NCBI RefSeq assembly: GCF_013523125.1
Contig: NZ_JAAMQJ010000019.1
Span: 25,744 to 89,743 of the forward strand
Source of the DNA: Pseudomonas entomophila
GTDB lineage: Bacteria; Pseudomonadota; Gammaproteobacteria; Pseudomonadales; Pseudomonadaceae
Length of the DNA: 64,000 bases
Direction of reading: 5' to 3'
The position numbers and the translations under genes were made by a program. The notes beneath the pieces were generated by a model. The model did no database searches, had not been told where the DNA came from, and was given only the letters and a program-made list of their open reading frames with translations. Shown piece after piece: positions 28,766 to 39,525 of the stretch (position 1 is its first letter; every line of letters begins with the position of its first letter).

Positions 28766-30208
28766 TCAGTCGAGCGAGACACCCAATGCTCGTGCGACAC
28801 CTTCTCCGTACGCCGGATCGGCCTGGTAGAAGTACTGCAGCTGACGCTGCACGACATCGAGGCTGACACCCGCCATGGCGCCGGCAATGTTGCTGATCAG
28901 CAACGCTCGCTGATCGACTGTCATCAGGCGGAACAGCGCACCGGCATGACTGAAGTAGTCACGGTCTTCACGGTGATCGTGACGGTCCGCACTGCCCGAC
29001 AGGGCCAGCGCAGGCTCTGCGTGACGCGGCGACTGCTTGGGCGCATCGGCATAGCTGTTGGGCTCGTAGTTCGGCGCCGCGCCACCATTGCTGCCAAAGG
29101 CCATGGCGCCGTCACGCTGGTAGCTGTGAACGGGGCTGCGAGGCGCGTTGACGGGCAGCTGCTGGTGGTTGGTGCCAACACGGTAGCGATGTGCGTCGGC
29201 ATAGGCGAACACACGGCCTTGCAGCATGCGATCCGGCGACAGCCCGACCCCAGGCACCATGTTGCTGGGGCCGAAGGTGGCTTGCTCGACTTCGGCGAAG
29301 TAATTCTGCGGGTTGCGGTTGAGCTCCAGGATGCCCACTTCTTGCAACGGATAGTCTTTCTGCGACCAGGTCTTGGTCACATCGAACGGATTCTCTGCGC
29401 GGGCCTGGGCCTCAGCCTCGCTCATGGTCTGCACGTAGGCCGTCCAACGTGGATGGTCACCACGCTCGATGGCGTCGAACAGGTCACGCTGCGCGTAGTC
29501 CGGCTCGGTGCCCGCCAAACGCGCGGCATCGGCAGGCGACAGGTTCTTGATGCCCTGCTGCGTCTTGAAGTGCCACTTCACCCAGGTGCGCTCACCGGTG
29601 CTGTTGATGAGGCTATAGGTGTGGCTGCCGAAGCCGTGCATGTGACGGTAGCCGTCAGGGATGCCGCGGTCGGAAAACAGAATGGTGACCTGGTGCAGGG
29701 CCTCGGGTGAGTGCGACCAGAAGTCCCACATCATCTGCGCGCTTTTCAGGTTGGTCTGGGGGTGCCGCTTCTGGGTGTGGATGAAGTCCGGGAACTTCAG
29801 AGGATCACGGATGAAGAATACGGGGGTGTTGTTGCCGACGATGTCCCAGTTGCCTTCCTCGGTGTAGAACTTGATGGCAAAACCACGCGGGTCACGTTCG
29901 GTGTCGGCAGAGCCGCGCTCACCGCCTACCGTGGAGAAGCGCAGGAAGATCTCGGTGCGCTTGCCGATCTCGGCGAACAGACGCGCGCTGGTCAGCGCAG
30001 TGATGTCCTGGGTGACCGTGAAGGTGCCATAGGCGCCTGAGCCCTTGGCGTGCACACGGCGCTCAGGGATGTTTTCCCGATTGAAGTGGGCCAGTTTCTC
30101 GAGCAGGTGGAAATCATCGAGCAACAGTGGACCGCGTGGCCCGGCAGAGCGGGAATTCTGGTTATCTGCGACGGGGGCACCGCTGGCGGTGGTAAGAATC
30201 TGGCTCAT
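28766..30208 (-). CDS. katA: monofunctional haem catalase
   Basis: 480 residues, small-subunit catalase; breaks down hydrogen peroxide. The catalytic His is in [12 protein letters not shown] (about residue 53), the catalytic Asn in [11 protein letters not shown] (about 126) and the proximal Tyr ligand in [12 protein letters not shown] (about 336). No signal peptide of the classical type is seen. AGGAG lies 8 bases before the ATG. Position after rplQ and before ftnA is as in P. aeruginosa, where KatA is the main catalase and depends on iron supplied via FtnA. Confidence 0.95.
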   Translation of the reverse strand: MSQILTTASGAPVADNQNSRSAGPRGPLLLDDFHLLEKLAHFNRENIPERRVHAKGSGAYGTFTVTQDITALTSARLFAEIGKRTEIFLRFSTVGGERGSADTERDPRGFAIKFYTEEGNWDIVGNNTPVFFIRDPLKFPDFIHTQKRHPQTNLKSAQMMWDFWSHSPEALHQVTILFSDRGIPDGYRHMHGFGSHTYSLINSTGERTWVKWHFKTQQGIKNLSPADAARLAGTEPDYAQRDLFDAIERGDHPRWTAYVQTMSEAEAQARAENPFDVTKTWSQKDYPLQEVGILELNRNPQNYFAEVEQATFGPSNMVPGVGLSPDRMLQGRVFAYADAHRYRVGTNHQQLPVNAPRSPVHSYQRDGAMAFGSNGGAAPNYEPNSYADAPKQSPRHAEPALALSGSADRHDHREDRDYFSHAGALFRLMTVDQRALLISNIAGAMAGVSLDVVQRQLQYFYQADPAYGEGVARALGVSLD

Positions 30209-30333
30209 GAAGGCTCCTGCTTGACGGACGGTGCCGGTAATGACGGCTTGGCGTCAGTATCGGCAATCCAGCCTTACAGAACTAATTCATTGACCTTCTA
30301 AGATCGATAGCTTTTTGTAATTGCTGTAGACAC

Positions 30334-30358
30334 AAAAAACCGGGCGCGAGGCCCGGTT
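30334..30358 (-). terminator. terminator of the alpha operon
   Basis: CCGGGC/GCCCGG core extended by AA/TT pairs, with TTTTTTG following on the minus strand, about 21 bases after rplQ. Confidence 0.85.
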
Positions 30359-30378
30359 CCTTGTAACAGACTGACGTC

Positions 30379-30765
30379 TTATTCAGCGGCTTCTACAGCA
30401 CCACCGACTGGACGATCAACCAGTTCGACGTACGCCATAGGGGCGTTGTCGCCAGCGCGGAAACCGCACTTCAGGATGCGCAGGTAGCCACCCTGACGGG
30501 CAGCGTAACGCTTGCCCAGATCGTTGAACAGCTTGCCTACGGCAGACTTCGAACGGGTACGGTCGAAAGCCAGACGGCGGTTTGCAACGCTGTCTTCCTT
30601 GGCCAGTGTGATCAGCGGCTCGGCAACGCGACGCAGCTCCTTGGCTTTCGGCAGGGTAGTCTTGATCAGCTCGTGCTCGAACAGCGACACCGCCATGTTC
30701 TGGAACATGGCTTTGCGGTGGGAGCTGGTACGGCTCAGGTGACGTCCACTTTTACGATGACGCAT
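30379..30765 (-). CDS. rplQ: 50S ribosomal protein L17
   Basis: 128 residues, the normal bacterial length. Starts [20 protein letters not shown] and contains the conserved LITLAK and [15 protein letters not shown] segments. L17 lies near the peptide exit of the large subunit. Last gene of the alpha operon, 42 bases after rpoA. Confidence 0.98.
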   Translation of the reverse strand: MRHRKSGRHLSRTSSHRKAMFQNMAVSLFEHELIKTTLPKAKELRRVAEPLITLAKEDSVANRRLAFDRTRSKSAVGKLFNDLGKRYAARQGGYLRILKCGFRAGDNAPMAYVELVDRPVGGAVEAAE

Positions 30766-30807
30766 GATTCATTCCTTACCAAACACTGCGTTCGGTGATT
30801 ACGACGA

Positions 30808-31809
30808 TCAGGCAGTCGCCTTGTCGTCTTTCTTAAGGCTTGCGGGCGGCCAGTTGTCGAGGCGCATGCCGAGAGACAGACCACGAGAGGCCAGGACGTC
30901 CTTGATTTCGGTCAGGGACTTCTTGCCGAGGTTCGGAGTTTTCAACAGCTCGACTTCGGTGCGCTGGATCAGGTCACCGATGTAGTAGATGTTCTCCGCC
31001 TTCAGGCAGTTGGCCGAACGTACGGTCAGTTCCAGATCGTCGACTGGACGCAGCAGGATCGGGTCGATCTCGTCTTCCTGCTCCACAACGACCGGTTCGC
31101 TGTCACCCTTGAGGTCGACGAACGCAGCGAGCTGCTGTTGCAGGATGGTCGCGGCACGACGGATGGCCTCTTCAGGATCCAGGGTGCCGTTGGTCTCAAG
31201 ATCGATGACCAGCTTGTCCAGGTTGGTGCGCTGTTCGACACGGGCGTTTTCAACCACGTAGGCGATACGACGCACAGGGCTGAACGACGCGTCCAACTGG
31301 AGACGACCGATGCTGCGGCTTTCATCCTCGTCGGTCTGACGGGAGTCGGCCGGCTCGTAACCGCGACCACGAGCTACGGTGAGCTTCATGTTCAGGGCGC
31401 CGTTGGACGCCAGGTTCGCGATCACGTGATCGGGATTGACGATCTCGACATCGTGATCCAGCTGAATATCGGCAGCGGTAACCACCCCCGAACCCTTTTT
31501 CGACAAGGTCAGCGTAACTTCGTCACGACCGTGCAGCTTGATAGCCAGGCCTTTCAGGTTCAACAGGATTTCAATGACGTCTTCCTGTACACCTTCGATC
31601 GCGGAGTACTCATGGAGTACGCCATCGATCTCGGCCTCGACTACTGCACAGCCAGGCATGGAGGACAACAGGATGCGGCGCAGCGCGTTGCCCAGGGTAT
31701 GGCCGAAGCCACGCTCGAGAGGCTCGAGCGTGATCTTGGCGCGGGTTGGACTGACCACCTGCACATCGATGTGGCGGGGTGTCAGGAACTCATTTACCGA
31801 AATCTGCAT
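30808..31809 (-). CDS. rpoA: RNA polymerase alpha subunit
   Basis: 333 residues: N-terminal dimerisation domain (about 1-230) with [23 protein letters not shown] and a C-terminal domain (about 248-325) with the [23 protein letters not shown] helices that bind UP elements and activators such as CRP-type proteins. Lies between rpsD and rplQ as in other bacteria. Start ATG preceded by a weak AGG site. Confidence 0.98.
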
Positions 31810-31831
31810 GGATGCACCTATTTTCTAGCCC

Positions 31832-32452
31832 TTACTTGGAGTAGAGCTCGACAATCAGGTTTTCGTTGATGTCGGCGGACAGGTCGCTGCGAGCAGGCAC
31901 GTTCTTGAAAACGCCCGACTTCTTGGCAGCATCCACGTCTACCCACTCAACGCGGCCACGCTGGGCGCACAGTTCAAGGGCTTGAACAATGCGCAGCTGG
32001 TTCGACGATTTCTCGCGAACGGCGACCACGTCACCCGGACGAACTTGGTAGGATGGAATGTTCACGGTCTTGCCGTTGACGCTGATCGCCTTGTGCGATA
32101 CCAGCTGACGGGATTCGGCGCGAGTCGAACCGAAGCCCATACGGTAGACGACGTTATCCAGACGGCATTCGAGCAGTTGCAGCAGGTTCTCACCGGTGGC
32201 GCCTTTTTTCGAGGCAGCCAGCTTGTAGTAACCGCTGAATTGACGCTCCAGAACACCGTAGATACGACGAACTTTTTGTTTCTCGCGCAGCTGGGTGCCG
32301 TAGTCGGACTGACGGCCACGGCGCTGGCCGTGTACACCTGGGGCTGCTTCGATGTTGCACTTCGATTCCAGAGCGCGAACGCCGCTCTTCAGGAACAGGT
32401 CAGTGCCTTCACGGCGAGACAGTTTGCATTTTGGACCAATGTAACGTGCCAT
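31832..32452 (-). CDS. rpsD: 30S ribosomal protein S4
   Basis: 206 residues with the [20 protein letters not shown] start and the S4 RNA-binding domain ([20 protein letters not shown]). S4 nucleates 30S assembly and, in E. coli, represses the alpha operon by binding its leader. No zinc-binding C+ motif: only one Cys in the N-terminal region. Confidence 0.98.
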   Translation of the reverse strand: MARYIGPKCKLSRREGTDLFLKSGVRALESKCNIEAAPGVHGQRRGRQSDYGTQLREKQKVRRIYGVLERQFSGYYKLAASKKGATGENLLQLLECRLDNVVYRMGFGSTRAESRQLVSHKAISVNGKTVNIPSYQVRPGDVVAVREKSSNQLRIVQALELCAQRGRVEWVDVDAAKKSGVFKNVPARSDLSADINENLIVELYSK

Positions 32453-32467
32453 TTATCTGTCTCCTGA

Positions 32468-32857
32468 TTACACGCGACGCTTCTTCGGCGGACGGCACCC
32501 GTTATGCGGGATTGGCGTCACGTCGGTGATGCTGGCGATCTTGTAGCCGCAGCCGTTGAGTGCACGCACAGCGGACTCACGACCCGGACCTGGACCCTTG
32601 ACGTTGACGTCGAGGTTTTTCAGACCGTATTCCAGCGCAGCTTGACCAGCACGTTCTGCAGCGATCTGCGCGGCGAACGGGGTGGATTTGCGCGAACCAC
32701 GGAAACCCGAACCACCGGAGGTCGCCCAGGACAATGCGTTGCCCTGACGGTCGGTGATGGTCACGATGGTGTTGTTGAAAGACGCATGGATGTGGGCGAT
32801 GCCATCAACCACTGTCTTTTTGACTTTCTTACGAGGACGAGCAGCAGGTTTTGCCAT
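32468..32857 (-). CDS. rpsK: 30S ribosomal protein S11
   Basis: 129 residues. Contains [20 protein letters not shown] and the C-terminal [13 protein letters not shown]. Part of the platform of the small subunit, near the decoding region. 18 bases after rpsM and 15 before rpsD. Confidence 0.98.
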   Translation of the reverse strand: MAKPAARPRKKVKKTVVDGIAHIHASFNNTIVTITDRQGNALSWATSGGSGFRGSRKSTPFAAQIAAERAGQAALEYGLKNLDVNVKGPGPGRESAVRALNGCGYKIASITDVTPIPHNGCRPPKKRRV

Positions 32858-32875
32858 GTCTATATTCCCGGGCGG

Positions 32876-33232
32876 TTACTTGCGGATCGGCTTACGCGGG
32901 CCCTTGCGGGTGCGTGCGTTGGTCTTGGTGCGCTGACCGCGAACCGGCAGACCTTTACGATGACGCAGGCCGCGGTAGCAACCCAGGTCCATCAAGCGCT
33001 TGATCTTCATGTTGATGTCACGACGCAGGTCACCTTCGGTGGTGAACTTCGCGACTTCGCCACGCAGGGTTTCGATTTGCTCGTCGCTCAGATCCTTGAT
33101 CTTCGCGGCTGGGTTGACACCAGCGTCTGCACAGATTTTCTGCGCAGTTGTGCGACCGACACCATAGATGTAGGTCAGCGAGATAACAGTGTGCTTGTTA
33201 TCTGGAATGTTGACGCCTGCAATACGGGCCAT
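32876..33232 (-). CDS. rpsM: 30S ribosomal protein S13
   Basis: 118 residues, [20 protein letters not shown] start and basic C-terminal tail [17 protein letters not shown] that reaches the P-site. First gene of the alpha operon. A promoter and hairpin lie in the 132-base gap upstream, and this leader may also hold an S4-binding structure as in E. coli. Confidence 0.98.
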
Positions 33233-33292
33233 TCAGTGGAACTCCAGTTGACAGCTACCTACGCCCCGGAAGCCAAGAAAATGGGGCGCAAG

Positions 33293-33321
33293 ATGATATC
33301 GCTGTAGAAACGATTAATCAA
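33293..33321 (-). promoter_or_regulatory. sigma70-like promoter of the alpha operon
   Basis: Minus strand TTGATT (33316-33321), 17-base spacer, TATCAT (33293-33298). The -35 box overlaps the outermost bases of the hairpin that closes the spc operon. The likely transcript leader before rpsM is about 55 nt. Confidence 0.6.
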
Positions 33322-33347
33322 CCCAGCAGCACACTAGCTGCTGGGTT
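33320..33347 (-). terminator. hairpin between rpmJ and rpsM
   Basis: AACCCAGCAGC/GCTGCTGGGTT, 11 perfect pairs around a 6-base loop. The minus-strand tail is TTGATTAATC, so termination is probably only partial. Marks the spc/alpha operon border. Confidence 0.6.
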
Positions 33348-33364
33348 TGTAACGCGGATCACAC

Positions 33365-33481
33365 TCAGCCTTGGCGCTGCTTGTGACGCGGCTCCGCGCT
33401 GCAGATGACTCGCACGACACCTTCGCGGCGAATAATCTTGCAGTTGCGGCACAGCTTTTTCACCGATGCACGAACTTTCAT
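33365..33481 (-). CDS. rpmJ: 50S ribosomal protein L36
   Basis: 38 residues, read directly from the sequence: starts [20 protein letters not shown] and ends RHKQRQG. The zinc ribbon ligands C11, C14, C27 and H33 are present, so this is the zinc-binding (C+) form. 28 bases after secY; AGGAG before the start. Confidence 0.96.
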
Positions 33482-33509
33482 CACCAACTCCTCGAACCTT
33501 AGGGGCCGA

Positions 33510-34841
33510 TCAGCGCAGCATGCTGCTGCCACCGTAGCCTTTCAGGTTGGCTTTCTTCATCAGGGATTCGTACTGGTGTGAAACGAGGTGCGATTGTACT
33601 TGGGACATGAAGTCCATCACAACCACTACCACGATCAGCAACGAGGTCCCGCCAAGGTAGAACGGAACGTTTGCAGCCACCACCAGGAACTGGGGCAGCA
33701 GGCACACGGCCGTCATGTATAGAGCACCGAACATGGTCAGACGGGTCAGAACGCCATCAATGTAGCGCGCCGACTGCTCACCAGGACGGATGCCCGGAAT
33801 AAAGGCACCGGACTTCTTCAGGTTTTCCGCTACGTCTTTCGGGTTGAACATCAACGCTGTGTAGAAGTAGCAGAAGAAGATGATCCCTGCACTAAACAGC
33901 AGAATGTTCAACGGCTGACCAGGAGCGATCGACTGCGAGATGTCCTGCAACCAGCCCATACCTTCGGACTGACCGAACCAGGCACCCAGCGAAGCCGGGA
34001 ACAGCAGAATGCTGCTGGCGAAAATGGCCGGGATGACCCCAGCCATGTTCACCTTGAGCGGCAAGTGGCTCGTCTGCGCAGCGAAGACCTTGCGGCCCTG
34101 CTGACGCTTGGCGTAGTGAACGGCGATACGCCGCTGACCCCGCTCGATAAACACCACGAAACCGATGATCGCTACTGCGAGCAAACCGATGGCGACCAGA
34201 GCGAAGATGTTGATATCGCCTGTGCGTGCAGACTCGAAAGACTGCCCGATTGCTCTCGGAAGACCGGCGACGATACCTGCGAAGATCAACATCGAGATAC
34301 CGTTGCCCACACCGCGCTCGGTGATCTGCTCGCCCAGCCACATCATGAACATCGCGCCGGCCACGAACGTGGCGACCGCGACGAAATGGAAGCCGAGGCT
34401 CGTAGAGAACGCCACACCCTGGTTGGCCAGGCCAATGGACATGCCAGTGGCCTGGACCAATGCCAGGATCACGGTGAGGTAGCGGGTGTACTGGCTGATC
34501 TTGCGACGGCCAGCTTCACCTTCCTTCTTCAACTGCTCCAGCTGTGGGCTGACTGCGGTCATGAGCTGCATGATGATCGATGCCGAGATGTACGGCATGA
34601 TCCCCAGTGCAAAGATGCTCATGCGCTCCAGCGCACCACCGGAAAACATGTTGAACAAGCTAAGAATGGTCCCCTCATTCTGTCGGAACAGTTCCGCCAG
34701 GCGGTCAGGATTGATCCCGGGCACTGGGATGTGCGCGCCGATCCGGTAGACGATGATCGCCAGGAACAGGAAGCGCAGACGAGCCCAGAGTTCCGACATC
34801 CCGCCCTTGCCGAGCGAAGAGAGAGCACCTTGCTTAGCCAT
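33510..34841 (-). CDS. secY: preprotein translocase subunit SecY
   Basis: 443 residues, ten transmembrane helices, the channel of the Sec translocon with SecE (also in this window) and SecG. Contains [39 protein letters not shown] (helix 5 region) and the IPGIRPGEQ loop. Directly abuts rplO. Last but one gene of the spc operon. Confidence 0.98.
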
Positions 34842-35276
34842 TTATTCCTCGAATTTGCCGCCAGCTGCTTCGATAGCCGCACGCGCACCTTTGGTGACGG
34901 CGATACCCTTGAGGGTGACTGCACGAGTGACTTCGCCCGACAGCATGATTTTCACACGCTGAACGTTCTGGTTGATCACGTTGGCGTCCTTGAGGGACTG
35001 AACGGTGATCAGGTCACCTTCCACCTTGGCCAGCTCGGACAGACGCACTTCGGCGCGGTCCATGGCTTTCAGCGAAACGAAGCCGAACTTCGGCAGGCGA
35101 CGGTGCAGCGGCTGTTGACCGCCTTCGAAGCCCGGAGCGATGGTGCCACCGGAACGGGAGGTCTGACCTTTGTGGCCGCGGCCACCGGTCTTGCCCAAAC
35201 CGCTACCGATACCACGGCCCGGACGATGCTTCTCGCGACGGGAACCCGGCGCTGGACTCAGATCATTGAGTTTCAT
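34842..35276 (-). CDS. rplO: 50S ribosomal protein L15
   Basis: 144 residues. Glycine/arginine-rich N-terminal extension ([19 protein letters not shown]) that penetrates the 23S rRNA core, and a globular C-terminal domain. Its stop directly abuts the secY start; rpmD is 3 bases upstream. Confidence 0.98.
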   Translation of the reverse strand: MKLNDLSPAPGSRREKHRPGRGIGSGLGKTGGRGHKGQTSRSGGTIAPGFEGGQQPLHRRLPKFGFVSLKAMDRAEVRLSELAKVEGDLITVQSLKDANVINQNVQRVKIMLSGEVTRAVTLKGIAVTKGARAAIEAAGGKFEE

Positions 35277-35279
35277 CGA

Positions 35280-35456
35280 TTAACCCTCGACGCGCAGCAT
35301 GTAGTAAGCCTTGTTGATCATCCCGCGGTTCTCGGGAGTATCCTGGACTTCTACAGTGTGACCGATGCGACGCAGACCCAGACCCTTCACGCACAGCTTG
35401 TGATTGGGCAGGCGACCTGCGGTGCTTTTGATCAGCGTTACTTTGACGGTTGCCAT
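35280..35456 (-). CDS. rpmD: 50S ribosomal protein L30
   Basis: 58 residues, read from the sequence: starts [20 protein letters not shown], continues [20 protein letters not shown] and ends YYMLRVEG. Normal length for L30. It lies 2 bases after rpsE and 3 before rplO. Confidence 0.96.
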   Translation of the reverse strand: MATVKVTLIKSTAGRLPNHKLCVKGLGLRRIGHTVEVQDTPENRGMINKAYYMLRVEG

Positions 35457-35458
35457 GA

Positions 35459-35959
35459 TCAGAAGATCTCCTCGACGGTCTTGCCGCGCTTGGCAGCAAT
35501 GGATTCAGGAGATTGCATGGCTTTCAGACCCTTGAAGGTGGCATAGACCACGTTCACTGGGTTGGTCGAACCGTAGCACTTGGCCAGAACGTTCTGGACG
35601 CCAGCAACTTCCAGGACAGCACGCATTGCGCCGCCGGCGATGATACCGGTACCTTCGGAAGCAGGCTGCATGTACACCTTCGACGCGCCGTGGGCGGACT
35701 TGGTGGCGTACTGCAGGGTGGTGCCCTTCAGGTCGACCTGGATCATGTTGCGACGAGCAGCTTCCATGGCTTTTTGGATCGCAGCTGGAACTTCGCGCGA
35801 TTTGCCACGGCCGAAGCCGACGCGACCTTTGCCATCACCTACCACGGTCAGCGCGGTGAAGGTGAAGATACGGCCGCCTTTGACGGTTTTTGCAACGCGG
35901 TTAACTTGAACCAGCTTCTCGATGTAGCCTTCGTCGCGCTTTTGGTCGTTATTTGCCAT
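35459..35959 (-). CDS. rpsE: 30S ribosomal protein S5
   Basis: 166 residues: S5 N-terminal dsRNA-binding-like domain ([20 protein letters not shown]) and C-terminal domain. S5 helps keep decoding accurate and forms part of the mRNA entry. The KGGR loop where spectinomycin-resistance mutations map is wild type (VKGGRIF). Confidence 0.98.
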   Translation of the reverse strand: MANNDQKRDEGYIEKLVQVNRVAKTVKGGRIFTFTALTVVGDGKGRVGFGRGKSREVPAAIQKAMEAARRNMIQVDLKGTTLQYATKSAHGASKVYMQPASEGTGIIAGGAMRAVLEVAGVQNVLAKCYGSTNPVNVVYATFKGLKAMQSPESIAAKRGKTVEEIF

Positions 35960-35962
35960 AAC

Positions 35963-36313
35963 TTAGAACTCCAGCCCGCCTTCACGAGCAGCATCAGCCA
36001 GCGCCTTGACGCGGCCGTGGTACTTGAAGCCAGAACGGTCGAAAGCAACTTGAGAAACGCCAGCGGCTTTCGCGCGCTCGGCTACCAGCTTGCCAACCTT
36101 AGTGGCCGCATCGATGTTGCCAGTGGCGCCATCACGCAGGTCTTTGTCCAAGGTCGAGGCGCTTGCCAGAACCTTGCTGCCGTCGGCCGAAATGACCTGG
36201 GCGTAGATGTGCTGCGAGGAGCGGAACACGCAGAGACGCACGACTTCGAGTTCGTGCATTTTCAGGCGTGCTTTGCGAGCGCGACGCAGTCGAGTAACTT
36301 TTTTGTCGGTCAT
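35963..36313 (-). CDS. rplR: 50S ribosomal protein L18
   Basis: 116 residues, starts [20 protein letters not shown] and ends [10 protein letters not shown]. Binds 5S rRNA in the central protuberance. 3 bases before rpsE. Confidence 0.98.
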   Translation of the reverse strand: MTDKKVTRLRRARKARLKMHELEVVRLCVFRSSQHIYAQVISADGSKVLASASTLDKDLRDGATGNIDAATKVGKLVAERAKAAGVSQVAFDRSGFKYHGRVKALADAAREGGLEF

Positions 36314-36323
36314 TTGCTAGGCC

Positions 36324-36857
36324 CTACTTCTTCTTGGCTTCTTTACGACGGACTACTTCGTCCGCGTAACGCACACCCTTGCCTTTGTAAGGCTCTGGCG
36401 GACGGAAATCGCGGATTTCAGCGGCCACCTGACCCACCAGCTGCTTGTCGATACCCTTGATCAGGATGTCGGTCTGGCTTGGGGTTTCAGCGGTGATACC
36501 TGCTGGCAGTTCGTAATCCACTGGATGCGAGAAGCCCAGAGCCAGGTTCAGGATGTTGCCCTTGGCCTGTGCCTTGTAACCAACACCGACCAGCTGGAGC
36601 TTGCGCTCGAAGCCTTGGCTGACGCCTTGGACCATGTTGTTGACCAGCGCACGGGTGGTACCGGCCATGGCACGAGCTTGCTGGTCACCGTTGCGGGCAG
36701 CGAAACGTACTTCGCCGCTTTCTTCGGTAACTTCAACAGAGGAGTGAACGTTCAGTTCGAGAGTGCCCTTGGCACCCTTCACCGAAAGCTGCTGGCCGGC
36801 GAATTTGACTTCGACGCCGGAGGGCAGCTTAACGGGGTTCTTAGCGACGCGAGACAT
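36324..36857 (-). CDS. rplF: 50S ribosomal protein L6
   Basis: 177 residues with two L6 domains; start [21 protein letters not shown]-terminal [22 protein letters not shown] motif. Located near the factor-binding site (sarcin-ricin loop). Confidence 0.98.
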   Translation of the reverse strand: MSRVAKNPVKLPSGVEVKFAGQQLSVKGAKGTLELNVHSSVEVTEESGEVRFAARNGDQQARAMAGTTRALVNNMVQGVSQGFERKLQLVGVGYKAQAKGNILNLALGFSHPVDYELPAGITAETPSQTDILIKGIDKQLVGQVAAEIRDFRPPEPYKGKGVRYADEVVRRKEAKKK

Positions 36858-36869
36858 GCCTATCTCCCC

Positions 36870-37262
36870 TTAGAACACTGTGCACAGAACTTCGCCGCCG
36901 ACACCGGCAGCGCGCGCAGCACGATCCGTCATCACACCTTTGTTGGTGGAGACGATGGAGACGCCCAGACCGCCACGTACTTTCGGCAGTTCGGTAACGG
37001 CCTTGTACTGACGCAGACCTGGACGGCTAGCGCGCTTCAGCTCTTCGATGACCGGACGGCCTTCGAAATACTTCAGCTCGAGCGACAGGGAGGGCTTGAC
37101 TTCGCTGGTGACTTGATAGTCGGCGATGTAACCTTCATCTTTGAGAACTTTGGCTACCGCAACCTTCAGAGTCGAAGAAGGCATGCTCACGACGGACTTT
37201 TCAGCCATCTGGGCATTACGGATGCGAGTTAGCATGTCCGCTAACGGGTCCTGCATACTCAT
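36870..37262 (-). CDS. rpsH: 30S ribosomal protein S8
   Basis: 130 residues, [20 protein letters not shown] start; C-terminal [21 protein letters not shown]8 binds helix 21 of 16S rRNA and in E. coli represses the spc operon. The start at 37262 is the family start; the frame extends upstream without homology. It is separated from rpsN by an unusually long 205-base gap. Confidence 0.98.
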   Translation of the reverse strand: MSMQDPLADMLTRIRNAQMAEKSVVSMPSSTLKVAVAKVLKDEGYIADYQVTSEVKPSLSLELKYFEGRPVIEELKRASRPGLRQYKAVTELPKVRGGLGVSIVSTNKGVMTDRAARAAGVGGEVLCTVF

Positions 37263-37357
37263 GGGCTTGATGCTCCTGATACAAGAAATATTAGCCTTGC
37301 GGCTATCACAACCACCTGATCGTGCCGGGCGGACACCCAGGCTCAGGCGAGCCGGCA

Positions 37358-37386
37358 ATTCTAGACACAAGCCAGAAACGAAACAA
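37358..37386 (-). promoter_or_regulatory. candidate internal promoter before rpsH
   Basis: Minus strand TTGTTT (37381-37386), 17-base spacer, TAGAAT (37358-37363). The -35 box is inside the 3' arm of the hairpin at 37379-37409. The predicted start would give a leader of about 90 nt before rpsH. Confidence 0.5.
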
Positions 37387-37409
37387 GCCCCAAGAAGGGG
37401 CTTGTTTCG
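37379..37409 (-). terminator. strong hairpin between rpsN and rpsH
   Basis: CGAAACAAGCCCC/GGGGCTTGTTTCG, 13 perfect pairs around a 5-base loop. On the minus strand the stem is GC-rich at the top, with its own TTGTTTCGTTTC as a U-rich tail, a plausible intrinsic terminator or attenuator inside the spc operon. Confidence 0.65.
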
Positions 37410-37467
37410 CTGTGAGGCCACCGACGGTCGGGAGATCGCGCTCTCGCCGCCGGTAAACCCAACTGAC

Positions 37468-37773
37468 TTACCAGCTGGCCTTGACCAGGCCTGGTACGTC
37501 GCCGCGCATGGCAGCTTGGCGCAGCATGTTACGGCCGAGGCCGAACTTGCGGTATACGCCGTGCGGACGACCGGTCAGGCGGCAGCGGTTGCGCAGGCGC
37601 GCAGCGCTGGCGTCACGTGGCTGCTTCTGCAGCGCGACAACGGCGGCGAAACGCTCTTCTGGAGAAGCGTTCAGGTCGACGATGGTCGCTTTCAGCTCGG
37701 CACGCTTTTTAGCGTACTTGGCTACCGTGAGCTGACGCTTCAGCTCGCGGTTCTTCATGCTCTTCTTGGCCAT
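37468..37773 (-). CDS. rpsN: 30S ribosomal protein S14
   Basis: 101 residues, the long zinc-free form (no CxxC pairs): [20 protein letters not shown] start and [21 protein letters not shown] segment. The ATG at 37773 has AGGA upstream (TTGGAGTAGGAAA). Confidence 0.98.
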   Translation of the reverse strand: MAKKSMKNRELKRQLTVAKYAKKRAELKATIVDLNASPEERFAAVVALQKQPRDASAARLRNRCRLTGRPHGVYRKFGLGRNMLRQAAMRGDVPGLVKASW

Positions 37774-37786
37774 TTTCCTACTCCAA

Positions 37787-38326
37787 TCAGTTGCGGAACG
37801 GGAATTTGAAAGCACGCAGCAGAGCGCGGCCTTCGTCATCCGAACGAGCAGTGGTGGTCAGGGTAATGTCCAGACCGCGCAGAGCATCGATCTTGTCGTA
37901 GTCGATTTCCGGGAAGATGATCTGCTCTTTGACGCCCATGCTGTAGTTGCCATGACCGTCGAAGGACTTGGCATTCAGGCCGCGGAAGTCGCGAACCCGA
38001 GGCAGGGAGATAGCCAGCAGGCGATCCAGGAATTCGTACATACGATCACTACGCAGAGTGACCTTGACGCCGATCGGCCAACCTTCACGAACCTTGAAAC
38101 CCGCAATCGACTTGCGAGCGAACGTCACGACTGGCTTCTGGCCAGTGATCTTTTCCAGGTCGGCAACAGCGTGCTCGATGACTTTCTTGTCACCGATCGC
38201 TTCGCCCAGGCCCATGTTCAGGGTGATCTTGGTAACGCGAGGGACTTCCATCACGTTCCCCAGCTTAAGTTCTTCCTTAAGCTTGGGAGCGATTTCGTTC
38301 CGGTAAATCTCTTTGAGTCGTGCCAT
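37787..38326 (-). CDS. rplE: 50S ribosomal protein L5
   Basis: 179 residues; [20 protein letters not shown] start, [16 protein letters not shown] and the [23 protein letters not shown] region. Binds 5S rRNA and contacts the P-site tRNA. Confidence 0.98.
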   Translation of the reverse strand: MARLKEIYRNEIAPKLKEELKLGNVMEVPRVTKITLNMGLGEAIGDKKVIEHAVADLEKITGQKPVVTFARKSIAGFKVREGWPIGVKVTLRSDRMYEFLDRLLAISLPRVRDFRGLNAKSFDGHGNYSMGVKEQIIFPEIDYDKIDALRGLDITLTTTARSDDEGRALLRAFKFPFRN

Positions 38327-38346
38327 TGTCTTCTACCTAGCAGTGT

Positions 38347-38661
38347 TCAAGCATCAACCGCTTTCTGGGTCGACTTGAAGACACGAATTTTCTTGCCGTC
38401 TTCAACCTTGAAGCCAACGCGGTCAGCCTTGTTGGTCTCGCCGTTGAAAATGGCAACGTTGGAAGCGTGCAGAGGCGCTTCTTTCTCGACGATACCGCCC
38501 TGAACGCCCGCCATCGGGTTAGGCTTGGTATGACGCTTGACCAGATTCAGGCCACCAACGACCAGACGGTCGTCAGCCAGAACCTTCAGCACCTTACCGC
38601 GCTTACCCTTGTCTTTGCCGGCGATCACGATGATCTCGTCGTCACGACGAATCTTTTGCAT
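38347..38661 (-). CDS. rplX: 50S ribosomal protein L24
   Basis: 104 residues with an N-terminal KOW motif ([21 protein letters not shown]). One of the initiators of 50S assembly. Confidence 0.98.
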   Translation of the reverse strand: MQKIRRDDEIIVIAGKDKGKRGKVLKVLADDRLVVGGLNLVKRHTKPNPMAGVQGGIVEKEAPLHASNVAIFNGETNKADRVGFKVEDGKKIRVFKSTQKAVDA

Positions 38662-38672
38662 GTCGGATCTCC

Positions 38673-39041
38673 TTAGAGCACTTCTGGGGCGAGCGAGACG
38701 ATCTTCATGAACTTCTCGGTACGAAGCTCACGGGTCACTGGCCCAAAGATGCGAGTGCCGATCGGCTCTTGCTTGGTGTTCAGCAGAACAGCAGCGTTGC
38801 CGTCGAAACGAATGATGGAACCGTCAGCGCGACGAACACCGTGACGGGTGCGAACGACAACCGCGGTCATGACCTGGCCTTTCTTGACCTTGCCACGAGG
38901 AATCGCTTCCTTGACGGTTACCTTGATGATGTCACCGATGCCGGCGTAACGGCGGTGCGAACCACCGAGTACCTTGATGCACATGACGCGACGAGCGCCG
39001 CTGTTATCGGCCACATCGAGCATGGATTGAGTCTGAATCAT
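38673..39041 (-). CDS. rplN: 50S ribosomal protein L14
   Basis: 122 residues, [20 protein letters not shown] start, typical length, ends [11 protein letters not shown]. Forms an inter-subunit bridge with 16S rRNA. In the spc operon it is the usual first gene; here it follows rpsQ at 23 bases. Confidence 0.98.
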   Translation of the reverse strand: MIQTQSMLDVADNSGARRVMCIKVLGGSHRRYAGIGDIIKVTVKEAIPRGKVKKGQVMTAVVVRTRHGVRRADGSIIRFDGNAAVLLNTKQEPIGTRIFGPVTRELRTEKFMKIVSLAPEVL

Positions 39042-39064
39042 AAAATTTCTCCGACCCCTAGCCC

Positions 39065-39331
39065 TTAGACTTCAACAGCGCGTTCGAGGACTTCAACCAG
39101 TGCCCAGGACTTGGTCTTGGCCAGCGGACGGGTTTCGGTGATCGAAACCTTGTCGCCGATCTTGCACTGGTTGGTTTCGTCGTGCGCGTGCAGCTTAGTC
39201 GAACGCTTAACGTATTTACCGTAGATCGGGTGCTTGACGCGACGCTCGATCAGAACGGTGATGGTCTTGTCCATTTTGTCGCTGACGACACGGCCAGTCA
39301 GCGTACGGACGGTTTTTTCAGCTTCAGCCAT
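39065..39331 (-). CDS. rpsQ: 30S ribosomal protein S17
   Basis: 88 residues; [20 protein letters not shown] start with OB-fold core [20 protein letters not shown]. The ATG at 39331 lies 2 bases after the rpmC stop. A second ATG 6 bases upstream is possible but less likely. Confidence 0.97.
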   Translation of the reverse strand: MAEAEKTVRTLTGRVVSDKMDKTITVLIERRVKHPIYGKYVKRSTKLHAHDETNQCKIGDKVSITETRPLAKTKSWALVEVLERAVEV

Positions 39332-39333
39332 GA

Positions 39334-39525
39334 TCACTTACCTGCCTGCTGGTTGAGCACAGTTTTCACGCGAGCGATGTCACGCTTAACTTGCGAGAGC
39401 AGGTGCGACTGCCCCAACTGGCCAGTTGCTTTCTGCATGCGCAGATTGAACTGGTCGCGCAGCAGGCCGAGCAGTTGCTCGTTCAGCTGCTGTGCCGATT
39501 TTTCACGAAGTTCATTCGCTTTCAT
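39334..39525 (-). CDS. rpmC: 50S ribosomal protein L29
   Basis: 63 residues, two-helix protein near the peptide exit (docking site for trigger factor/SRP with L23). Starts [20 protein letters not shown]. The ATG overlaps the rplP stop (TGATG). Confidence 0.97.

Noticed and set aside
30209..30333. OxyR site upstream of katA
   Set aside because: One CTAT half-site with a weak partner (7 of 10 key positions in the first motif, no second motif at the right spacing). Too weak to call.
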